Both the position numbers and the translations under genes were made by a program. From Nitrosomonadaceae bacterium (GTDB lineage Bacteria; Pseudomonadota; Gammaproteobacteria; Burkholderiales; Nitrosomonadaceae), in the NCBI GenBank assembly GCA_014190895.1, contig BJGV01000002.1, positions 1-64,000 on the forward strand: DNA of 64,000 nt, in the 5' to 3' direction. Of the stretch, positions 55,885 to 64,000 are shown one piece after another; the stretch's first letter is position 1; each line of letters starts with the position of its first letter. The notes beneath the pieces were generated by a model. That model ran no database searches and was not told the origin of the DNA. It saw only the letters and a list, made by a program, of their open reading frames with translations.

Positions 55885-57936
55885 TTAAAACTCACCCCTG
55901 ATCCCGACTACTAAAGCCCTTCCTGGTAATGGCGCATAATCTTTTAAGTAAGAAGTATGTATGCGCGCTTCTTCATTAAGCAGGTTTCTTCCTTGAAGAA
56001 AAATTCTAAGACTACCCAAGCCACTTAATTGAGTTTCTTTAATTAAGAAACTTGTTTCGATATTAACTAATGTGTAGTCGGGAGTTTTGGTTTCAAGTTC
56101 GGCAAGACGATTCTGAGCCAGCACATAAATTGTCTTAAGATTAAACGTCCAAGGTCCTCTCTTATGGTTTAATTCTAATCCAAATCTTTGTGGACTTGTG
56201 CGAGGTACGTTGCTTCCATTATCTAACTTAGCGCGCACGTAATCAGTAAACAAACGTAAATCAAGCGCGGGTTGGCGTAATTTGAAAGTCACCTCAGCTT
56301 CTGCGCCATAAAATACTGCACCAGTTTGTGCAATATTTTGTCTTTTGAGATCACCCCCCATTTCGCCGTCACTGTCGACCATATCCGCCCTACCATCGCC
56401 GTCGCTATCAGTATTTTGTAGAAATATATAGTTATCAAAATAATTACGGAAAAAATTAATTTTCCAACGTGTGGCCCCAGAATCTTTACGCAAAGAAAGA
56501 TCAACATTACTAGAAATTTCTTTTTTTAGAGCGCTACTGCCGGTTTGATACGATGCTGTGCCATGATGCGCACCAAGTACATATAATTCTTCCGTTGCTG
56601 GTGCACGCTCTCCTCGCGTAGCTGTTAAACCTAGCCCATAGCCATCGATGAATCTCCATAAAGTACCCATAGAGCCACTGAAGAGATTGAATTCGCGCGA
56701 TTGATTATTTTGTGGGTTTTGTGTGGCATGCTCAAATCGTCCGCCAAACTCCATCTTTAATCGATCCCAATTCCGTTCCTCAAGCAAGAATAAACCGGTA
56801 GAGCGAGATTTTGTGATTGGAATAATTGCTTCTTCACCGAGAGCAGAAAAGTTACGATCTTGAAATTGTACACCGAGTGCCCCCATCCAATTTAGTACAG
56901 GGGAGTGCAGAAGTTCGACCCGACTTTCTAACCCCTTATTTTTAAAACGAGTTGCAATTTCACCGGTATTCTCAATCTCATTGTGTTTGTAATCGTTGTA
57001 ACCTGCGCGCATCTTAAGTTTCTCAAAACCAATAATTGGGTTATATAATTCGCCTGCCAGATCATAACGAGTTTGTTTCAGGTCAATCGTTGCAGTATCT
57101 GGACTGGGTATGCCATATTTGCTTTCAAATCGAGAAATCGACCCACCTAGAAATCCACTTGCACCAACAATCGATCCACCTCCAGAGAGCCCACCCGAAT
57201 CAATCGAACTATTTCTCACGGTATTTCGCCCTGGGGTATGATAGTCGTTGGCGCTTCGCCTGAAGCCGCCAGCACTCCAAGAAAAATTTTGGCCAGCCCC
57301 ACCATTTATGTTGAGTGCTCCGGTTTTTTCTTCTGTTGCTGTATTGCCGCGCACTTCAAAATTACCATTTATAGGTTTGCCATTTAATGATGTGAATGGC
57401 TTATCTGGAATACGACCTGTAACAGCATTGATTACCCCACCTGTGGCCCCTCCGCCATAAAGTAACGTTGCTGGACCACGTATAATCTCAATTTGTGTGG
57501 CGTTGAGTGATTCGATTGGAACAGCGTGATCTGGACTAAGGCTAGAGACATCAAGGGTATTTACACCATTTTCTAGTACCTGAATACGAGGCCCGTCTAG
57601 AGAACGAATAATAGGACGACCTGCACCTTGTCCATAGGCGGACGATGTTACGCCTAGCTCACCGGAAAGAGTATCACCCAGATTTGCTCCTCTTTTTCGA
57701 CGCAGATCCTCATCTTTCAGGACACTAATGGACTGGATCAGATCGAACTCATCGCGACTTTGAAGTATGTTCGCGTTTATTACGATTGGAGGCAATAAGG
57801 CCTCCTTGGCTATAGTTTCTTCTTGAGCAATAGCCGCGTTGAATAAACCAGACATTGAGATAATGGCAGTTAGTATCAGCAGTCTATTAATTTGCTTTAA
57901 AATTACGAATCTACCTAGCTTGCTATAATTCATCAT
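55885..57936 (-). CDS. TonB-dependent outer-membrane receptor, ZnuD-like
   Basis: Plug motifs RPIIRSLDGPRIQVLENGV, IEIIRGPATLLYGGGATGGVINAVTGRIP; C-terminal beta-barrel end ...RALVVGIRGEF. Confidence 0.92.
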   Translation of the reverse strand: MMNYSKLGRFVILKQINRLLILTAIISMSGLFNAAIAQEETIAKEALLPPIVINANILQSRDEFDLIQSISVLKDEDLRRKRGANLGDTLSGELGVTSSAYGQGAGRPIIRSLDGPRIQVLENGVNTLDVSSLSPDHAVPIESLNATQIEIIRGPATLLYGGGATGGVINAVTGRIPDKPFTSLNGKPINGNFEVRGNTATEEKTGALNINGGAGQNFSWSAGGFRRSANDYHTPGRNTVRNSSIDSGGLSGGGSIVGASGFLGGSISRFESKYGIPSPDTATIDLKQTRYDLAGELYNPIIGFEKLKMRAGYNDYKHNEIENTGEIATRFKNKGLESRVELLHSPVLNWMGALGVQFQDRNFSALGEEAIIPITKSRSTGLFLLEERNWDRLKMEFGGRFEHATQNPQNNQSREFNLFSGSMGTLWRFIDGYGLGLTATRGERAPATEELYVLGAHHGTASYQTGSSALKKEISSNVDLSLRKDSGATRWKINFFRNYFDNYIFLQNTDSDGDGRADMVDSDGEMGGDLKRQNIAQTGAVFYGAEAEVTFKLRQPALDLRLFTDYVRAKLDNGSNVPRTSPQRFGLELNHKRGPWTFNLKTIYVLAQNRLAELETKTPDYTLVNIETSFLIKETQLSGLGSLRIFLQGRNLLNEEARIHTSYLKDYAPLPGRALVVGIRGEF

Positions 57937-58123
57937 TACTCATCTTTAAATATCAATTTCTTACTTGTTGGAAATGAATAAGAGCTGGTCTTCCTGATTG
58001 TTCCTAAAATCTTAGGAGCAACACATAATTTGGTTGCATCAAAAACAACACACTAAAAAGTTAGTTTGTTAGATTATTGATCACAGCAGATATCCTTAAA
58101 TATAAAATATTTAAGAAAATGTT

Positions 58124-58456
58124 TTATGCTATTGGGGGGGGTGGACGTACAAGATAGGGAGCAGAGAAGCCGTAAGGCACATACTGGCGTTTTAGACGTA
58201 GCAGTATTTTTGACGCGGATTGATTAAAAAAGAAAGTCGAGATAAGAAAGATAGCGTTAAGCGCCATCGAAACTAGGCAACTCAAGCAAGTCTCCTCACT
58301 GTCAGAGCTATTCTCTTCTGAGCTGTTATCGACTTGGATTGTGTCGATTACATTAATTTGCGAGATATGAGTTAGCGCGTGGGCAAACTGTAATATCGGT
58401 ATCAATATTACAAAAAAAGTTAGAAATAAAAGTAAATGTTTACTATATTTGGTCAC
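58124..58456 (-). CDS. Small DUF2946-like membrane protein
   Basis: N-terminal hydrophobic segment, ETCLSCLVSMALNAIF core, C-terminal FSAPYLVRPPPP. Confidence 0.6.
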   Translation of the reverse strand: MTKYSKHLLLFLTFFVILIPILQFAHALTHISQINVIDTIQVDNSSEENSSDSEETCLSCLVSMALNAIFLISTFFFNQSASKILLRLKRQYVPYGFSAPYLVRPPPPIA

Positions 58457-58500
58457 TGTATGGTTTTTAATATGTTGGCAATTTTTAACAAGAAATCATG

Positions 58501-58926
58501 TTAAGCGCATGCAACACACAATCCTTTCACTGTTAATTCAATCTCTTCTAGTTGATAACCATCGGGCAAAGCTTTTTTGTATTCTGTTTTTAAGTCATCG
58601 AGGCAGATAATTTTTTTGCAAGCAGTGCATTTGAAGTGAGCATGTTGATGCAGCTGAGCAGTAATGTTGGCAAGAAAGCGCCACTTACGATCATCGCTTG
58701 CGATCTTGTGCACCAGATTCTTCTTGTTGAGCCACTCAAGTACACGATATAGCGTAACTCGATCAATCGCCCGATTATCGCCTAGGCCAACGCAAGCAAT
58801 CTCTTCATGAGAAACGGCCTGTTGTTTTGCTAACAAAATACCAAGAACTCGAATCCTGATGGGCGTCGCTCGACCACTGGCATGCTGGATGATATCCTTG
58901 GCCCGCTGATAAAAATCAATTAACAT
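58501..58926 (-). CDS. Fur-family regulator, probably Zur-like
   Basis: HASGRATPIRIRVLGILLAKQQAVSHEEI...IDRVTLYRVLEWLNKKNLVHKI; CTACKKIICLDD and C-terminal CVACA. Confidence 0.9.
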   Translation of the reverse strand: MLIDFYQRAKDIIQHASGRATPIRIRVLGILLAKQQAVSHEEIACVGLGDNRAIDRVTLYRVLEWLNKKNLVHKIASDDRKWRFLANITAQLHQHAHFKCTACKKIICLDDLKTEYKKALPDGYQLEEIELTVKGLCVACA

Positions 58927-59129
58927 AGAAGAATAGATGCAACATAGTTGCGTTAACTATAATTGATGTATTCTCTACTTGCAAGGAATAATTTATAAAA
59001 CTACTGAGAAGTGAGTTAATTAAACAAATGCGACTGGCACTCTATGTAATAAAGAAGAGTCGATGGAATCAATTAATCAGATCGTAACATTCTCATAAAT
59101 CAGTGTTTCAAGAATAGTAAGGAAATTGG

Positions 59130-59948
59130 TTAACGTAATCCAAGTACATCTTGCATATCAAATAAACCATTCTTTTTGTTCATCAGAAAATGAGCTGCAC
59201 GTAATGCACCCGCGGCAAAAGTTTCTCGATTGTTGGCTTTATGTGAAATATCAATCCGTTCCCCAGTGCCTGCGAACATTACGGTATGGTCCCCAACAAT
59301 ATCCCCGCCACGTACACTAGAGAAACCGATAGCAGAAGATTTGCGTTCCCCCGTGAATCCCTTGCGAGCATAGACTGCAACGTCCGAAAGATTTCTATTA
59401 AGCGCTTGTGCCATTACTTCTCCCATCTGTAAAGCGGTGCCCGAAGGCGCATCTTCTTTATGACGATGATGGGCTTCAATAATCTCAATGTCATAACCAT
59501 CATTCAATGTTCTGGCGGCTATTTCTAAGAGTTTAAAGGTAACATTCATCCCCACACTCATATTGGGTGCAAATACAATGGCGATATCTCTTGATGCCGT
59601 TTCAAGCATTTTCTTTTGTTCTGATGAGAAACCCGTGGTCCCAATTACCATCTTTACTCCATTAGTGCGACAAGTTAAAAGATGTTTGAGCGTTCCATCG
59701 GGGCGAGTAAAATCAATTAGCACATCGCTGCCAGGAAGTGCGGTAGAAAAATTATCAGTAATAGCAATGTCGAGATGAGCAGCAATCAGTTCGCCAGCGT
59801 CTTTCCCAAGAAAAGAGTTTCCGGTTTGCTCCAAAGCCGCATATAAACGTAAGCTTGGCGCCTTTAAAATTTCTTTTAATAGGGTCCGTCCCATACGTCC
59901 AGAGCTTCCAGCAATAGCGATATTTAATGTTTTCATTTGCGTTCTCAC
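59130..59948 (-). CDS. dapB: 4-hydroxy-tetrahydrodipicolinate reductase
   Basis: NIAIAGSSGRMGRTLLKEI; IEAHHRHKEDAPSGTALQMGE. Confidence 0.96.
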   Translation of the reverse strand: MRTQMKTLNIAIAGSSGRMGRTLLKEILKAPSLRLYAALEQTGNSFLGKDAGELIAAHLDIAITDNFSTALPGSDVLIDFTRPDGTLKHLLTCRTNGVKMVIGTTGFSSEQKKMLETASRDIAIVFAPNMSVGMNVTFKLLEIAARTLNDGYDIEIIEAHHRHKEDAPSGTALQMGEVMAQALNRNLSDVAVYARKGFTGERKSSAIGFSSVRGGDIVGDHTVMFAGTGERIDISHKANNRETFAAGALRAAHFLMNKKNGLFDMQDVLGLR

Positions 59949-59995
59949 AAAGTTATTCTTAAAAAATATTATTTTAAAGACACTGGATTTCCCAA

Positions 59996-60589
59996 TTAAT
60001 CCGCCTCTATGCCATCTGAAATACCAGGCGGCGGTGGTCGTTCTCGACCAGAAGTGGCCGACTCTAATGGAACTTTGGCGACATACTTTTCTTCAGTGCT
60101 AGATTTAGTTGGGACCACTAATTTAGGCGTTACATCACTAGTAGATTTGAGTGTCTTTGGATTCTGCTGAGGACTTAATGCAGTTGTCTCCGGCGAAAGT
60201 GTGGTGGCTTCCTTTTTCTCAGTAATGAGCCCATCCGATTTAATAAGGGCGGGAGAGACAGAGACAAATGAAGGCAAAGTGTCTCCTTCGGTGCGTATTA
60301 ATTTATCATTTTCAAAAAATACTGTTAGCCGACGTTGCTCAATTAATTTCCCATCTTGTACCAGTCGGTAAACATAGTCCCAGCGATTATCGTGAAAGGG
60401 ATCGCTAATTAACGCTGAGCCAAGGACAAAACGAACCTGTGATTTTGTCATGCCTAGGTTTAATTTATCCACTATTTCCTGAGTGATGAAGTTCCCCTGC
60501 TGAACATCGATTCTGTAAAGCAAAGACGGCACAGATGAACATCCAGCAAGAAGTAATAAACTAAGTAACGTAAATAATTTTGCAAGCAT
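59996..60589 (-). CDS. bamE: Outer-membrane assembly lipoprotein BamE with long C-terminal extension (ORF opens at 60661; ATG at 60589 gives a lipoprotein signal)
   Basis: LLLLAGCSS lipobox; DKLNLGMTKSQVRFVLGSALISDPFHDNRWDYVYRL. Confidence 0.93.
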   Translation of the reverse strand: MLAKLFTLLSLLLLAGCSSVPSLLYRIDVQQGNFITQEIVDKLNLGMTKSQVRFVLGSALISDPFHDNRWDYVYRLVQDGKLIEQRRLTVFFENDKLIRTEGDTLPSFVSVSPALIKSDGLITEKKEATTLSPETTALSPQQNPKTLKSTSDVTPKLVVPTKSSTEEKYVAKVPLESATSGRERPPPPGISDGIEAD

Positions 60590-60663
60590 TTTAGCAACAC
60601 ATGTTTTCAAAGCGCATTTAAGGTTATATGATACAGTAATTAATTTATTAGGCGGGTACAACT

Positions 60664-61092
60664 ATGGGTAAATCAAGCGATCTTAAGACTATGGGCTTAA
60701 AGGCCACATTTCCGCGACTGAAAATACTCAATTTGTTTGAAAATACTCTGGTGCAGCATCTATCAGCTGAAGATGTCTACAGAGCACTTATGAATGAAAA
60801 CGAGGACATTGGTCTTGCTACCGTCTATCGAGTGCTTGCTCAATTTGAGCAGGCAGGACTGCTGAAAAGACATCACTTTGAAAGTGGGAAGGCGGTATTT
60901 GAGCTGAATCGGGGCATACACCATGATCACCTAGTTTGTTTGCAATGTGATCATGTAGAAGAATTTTGTGATGAAGAGATTGAAAGACGTCAAATTAAAG
61001 TTGCCACAGATCGTGGTTTTAAAATTAACGAGCATTCGCTGTCGCTCTATGTGGACTGCATAAAACCAGTTTGTCCTCATAGAAAAATCTGA
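60664..61092 (+). CDS. fur: Ferric uptake regulator Fur
   Basis: [41 protein letters not shown]. Confidence 0.96.
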   Translation: MGKSSDLKTMGLKATFPRLKILNLFENTLVQHLSAEDVYRALMNENEDIGLATVYRVLAQFEQAGLLKRHHFESGKAVFELNRGIHHDHLVCLQCDHVEEFCDEEIERRQIKVATDRGFKINEHSLSLYVDCIKPVCPHRKI

Positions 61093-61164
61093 AAAGACGG
61101 CGGCTCTCGGTACATTATCAAGAAGTTAAACTAGCAATCTGAACACTTTAGCGTAGTTATTAAA

Positions 61165-61629
61165 TTAGACGGTTGGTGCTTTATAGAACTGAATAAAGAA
61201 ACTTACGATGCCGAGTGGCTCTACGTTGTGCATAATCTCAGGTATAATAATTCCTGATTTATCTTGAGATAACTCCATGTCTGCTTTTAAAATATCTACG
61301 CGATACCGTAGCTTTCCCTCAGAAATAATAATTTTTGCCCAAATTCCAATTTTGGTTGAATGATCTCTTGTTAAAGCAACAGGCAAGGATTCTTCAGTAA
61401 AAATAGGAGTTTTTTTATACGGAACAAAATGATCTGGTAATTCAAATTTATCGCATTGAAAGCAATTGAGATTAACTCCTATGGGACTGTTAGAAATCTC
61501 TTCCAGTGCAATCTTTGTTTGATTAATAAATAGTGAATTACGTTGTGAGCGCTGTGAATGTCCACAACTAAGGGTTGCGATGTCGTCTCCCAGCCGGTTG
61601 CTCTCAAATTGTATAATTGGCCGTCTCAT
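61165..61629 (-). CDS. Fusion of a DUF3565-like zinc-ribbon-type domain and a DUF1971/YeaR-like domain
   Basis: N-term IIQFESNRLGDDIATLSCGHSQRSQRN...NLNCFQCDKFELP; C-term FVPYKKTPIFTEESLPVALTRDHSTKIGIWAKIIISEGKLRYRV...PLGIVSFFIQFYKAP. Confidence 0.75.
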   Translation of the reverse strand: MRRPIIQFESNRLGDDIATLSCGHSQRSQRNSLFINQTKIALEEISNSPIGVNLNCFQCDKFELPDHFVPYKKTPIFTEESLPVALTRDHSTKIGIWAKIIISEGKLRYRVDILKADMELSQDKSGIIIPEIMHNVEPLGIVSFFIQFYKAPTV

Positions 61630-61866
61630 TTTTCACAATTCTTTCATAGTATCAAATTCTACAAATTAATCGGTTATTGGCTCAGAGTCTGTAACAATCT
61701 AGGAGGAAGTCTTTTGGTATACGCATACCTGTAGTCCATAATTTTATCTGAATTACCCTTATCTCTGTCATAGTAGATTTTGAACTTGACCAACATTATC
61801 AAAATCCAGTACCTTCTGCACCTGAGGCAAAGAATTTATTTTTAAATTTTCAGAGGAGCGGCAACG

Positions 61867-62124
61867 ATGCAAATTCATGTCTATGATACATATGTTAAAG
61901 CGCAGGATGGCCATACAATGCATTTTGATGTGTTTACTGAAGTAAAAGATGACCAGAAAGCAGTTGAGTATGCCAAGCAATGGTTAATTTCAATTGGCGA
62001 GACTGACGCAACAATTTCGAGCAAGGAGTGCAAATTTTGTCATAGCCAAAGCGCCCCTAATGATGTTGTTGCTGCGATTAATAGAGATGGTTATTTTATT
62101 TATAAAATGGAGGGTTGTGATTAA
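61867..62124 (+). CDS. DUF2024-like small protein
   Basis: MQIHVYDTYVKAQDGHTMHFDVFTEVKDDQKAVEYAKQWL...CKFCHSQ. Confidence 0.75.
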   Translation: MQIHVYDTYVKAQDGHTMHFDVFTEVKDDQKAVEYAKQWLISIGETDATISSKECKFCHSQSAPNDVVAAINRDGYFIYKMEGCD

Positions 62125-62171
62125 CCGCCGTCGCGCGCTCGGGGAAGGGAGCGAATAATTTGTGCGCTAGA

Positions 62172-63635
62172 TTAAGTTATTAGATCCTTCCAAATTTCGT
62201 CCACACGAACTTTAACTGCTGCATCCATTGCGATTGGCGTGCCCCATATACGATTAGTTTCCCCTGCCCATTTATGAGTGGCATCTAGGCCCATCTTTCC
62301 ACCTAAACCAGCCACTGGACTTGCAAAATCAAGATAGTCTATGGGTGTATTCTCAATTATTAATGTGTCTCGTGCGGGATCAACACGAGTGGTAATGGCC
62401 CAGATGACCTCTTTCCAATCGCGGATATTTACGTCATCATCGGTAACAATGATGAATTTTGTATACATAAATTGTCGCAGGAAACTCCATACCCCAAACA
62501 TCACACGTTTGGCGTGACCGGCATACTGTTTTTTCATACTTACTATCGCCATTCGGTAGGAGCAACCTTCTGACGGCAAGTAAAAATCAGCGATCTCGGG
62601 AAATTGTTTTTGCAGTAATGGTACGAATACTTCATTGAGGGCTAAACCTAAAATTGCCGGCTCATCTGGTGGTTTACCTGTATAGGTGGAGTGATAAATT
62701 GGATTGCGTCGCATAGTAATGCGCTCGATCGTGAATACCGGAAATGTTTCTTGCTCGTTGTAATAGCCGGTGTGATCGCCAAACGGACCTTCAAGAGCTT
62801 TTTCGCCCGGAAGAATAAATCCCTCAAGTACGATTTCTGAACTTGCTGGAACTCGTAGGTCATGCCCCAGACATTTAACAATTTCTGTTTTTGCTCCACG
62901 TAGCAATCCAGCAAATTGGTATTCGCTTAAGCTATCTGGGACCGGAGTAACTGCTCCAAGTATAGTCGCAGGATCTGCTCCTAACGCCACGGCAATCGGG
63001 TAAGGTTGTCCTGGATTAGCTAGACAAAAATCACGAAAGTCTAGCGCGCCACCACGGTGAGCTAACCAACGCATGATAAGTTTATTGGGCGCAATTACCT
63101 GCTGCCGATAAATACCAAGATTTTGTCTTGTTTTCTGGGGACCTTTGGTAACAGTTAGACCCCAAGTAATTAGAGGACCCGCATCTCCAGGCCAGCAAGT
63201 TTGAATTGGCAATTTACCAAGATCCACATCCTTCCCTTCCCATACGATTTCTTGACACGGTGCGCTTGAAAGTTCTTTTGGAGCCATGTTAAGAACTTGT
63301 TTTAGTACTGGTAATTTATCCCAAACATCTCTTAAACCTTTAGGAGGGTCTGGTTCTTTTAGGTAAGCTAAAAGTTTTCCCACTTCTCGGAGTGCCGCCG
63401 TCGAGCTTTGTCCCATGCCCATTGCTACACGTTTAGGAGTGCCAAATAAGTTTCCCAATACAGGGATGGTGTGCCCTCTTGGTTTTTCAAATAAAACAGC
63501 AGGACCGCCTTTTTTTAATAGCCGATCACAGATTTCAGTCATTTCTAAAATCGGGTTAATTTCTATCGAAATTCGTTTTAATTCACCCTGACTCTCGAGT
63601 TGTGCAATAAAATCTCGTAAATCTTTATATTGCAT
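62172..63635 (-). CDS. ubiD: 4-hydroxy-3-polyprenylbenzoate decarboxylase UbiD
   Basis: [43 protein letters not shown]. Confidence 0.97.
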   Translation of the reverse strand: MQYKDLRDFIAQLESQGELKRISIEINPILEMTEICDRLLKKGGPAVLFEKPRGHTIPVLGNLFGTPKRVAMGMGQSSTAALREVGKLLAYLKEPDPPKGLRDVWDKLPVLKQVLNMAPKELSSAPCQEIVWEGKDVDLGKLPIQTCWPGDAGPLITWGLTVTKGPQKTRQNLGIYRQQVIAPNKLIMRWLAHRGGALDFRDFCLANPGQPYPIAVALGADPATILGAVTPVPDSLSEYQFAGLLRGAKTEIVKCLGHDLRVPASSEIVLEGFILPGEKALEGPFGDHTGYYNEQETFPVFTIERITMRRNPIYHSTYTGKPPDEPAILGLALNEVFVPLLQKQFPEIADFYLPSEGCSYRMAIVSMKKQYAGHAKRVMFGVWSFLRQFMYTKFIIVTDDDVNIRDWKEVIWAITTRVDPARDTLIIENTPIDYLDFASPVAGLGGKMGLDATHKWAGETNRIWGTPIAMDAAVKVRVDEIWKDLIT

Positions 63636-63646
63636 TAGAGTCGCAC

Positions 63647-64000
63647 TTATAAGATTGTTCTTGTAAAGTAATCGAGCACAATACCAAAAAATATTGTTCC
63701 GCCCACCCAGTTGTTATGCAAAAAAGCCTTGAAACAATGTGCCGGGTTCCGATCATAAATTAAAGAATATTGATAAATTATAAGACCTAATGAGATTCCA
63801 AGGCCAATATAATAAAGAAAACCCATTTTTTGAGCTACTCCCACACCAACCATGATAGTCAGGAAAATCAGATGACATAACATGATTCCAACTATATCGA
63901 AACGCCCGAAGGTTATCGCAGAAGTTTTAATGCCGATTTTAAGATCATCAATTTTATCCACCATTGCATATTCAGTATCATAAGCGATCACCCAAAGCAA
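63647..64000 (-). CDS. ubiA: 4-hydroxybenzoate polyprenyltransferase UbiA (C-terminal part; N-terminus outside the window)
   Basis: [31 protein letters not shown]. Confidence 0.95.
   Translation of the reverse strand: MLWVIAYDTEYAMVDKIDDLKIGIKTSAITFGRFDIVGIMLCHLIFLTIMVGVGVAQKMGFLYYIGLGISLGLIIYQYSLIYDRNPAHCFKAFLHNNWVGGTIFFGIVLDYFTRTIL

Overview
64 kb of a moderately AT-rich proteobacterial chromosome. Gene content and order look betaproteobacterial; I suspect a Nitrosomonadales-type genome but cannot prove it from this window. Most of the window is compact housekeeping DNA: aroQ-accBC-prmA, mlaFEDCB, an ABC-2 exporter, rpoH, ftsXE-ftsY, a pair of M16 peptidases, rsmD-coaD-fdx, a complete atp operon (atpIBEFHAGDC), glmU-glmS, yqgE-ruvX-pyrR-pyrB-pyrC, prlC, folD, aceEF, nadD-rsfS-rlmH, rng, apt, lolDC, dapB-bamE-fur and ubiD-ubiA. 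The parts most worth a second look are: (1) a periplasmic copper-type module at the left edge, with CopC, a CopD-cytochrome c-redoxin fusion and a two-cysteine membrane-anchored family that has a second copy about 41 kb away; (2) a tRNA-Thr gene whose 3' half is repeated 1.43 kb away in the geometry of an integrated-element scar, enclosing a glycosyltransferase and decayed sequence; (3) an RNase G lacking its C-terminal Zn-link region, next to a gap where maf is usually found; (4) several intergenic G8-G10 tracts; (5) a Zur-like regulator/DUF2946-like/TonB-receptor metal-uptake module; (6) an orphan two-TM protein in a large intergenic region; and (7) a 26-bp perfect dyad terminating the atp operon. 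No CRISPR array, rRNA, intact transposon or intact prophage was seen.
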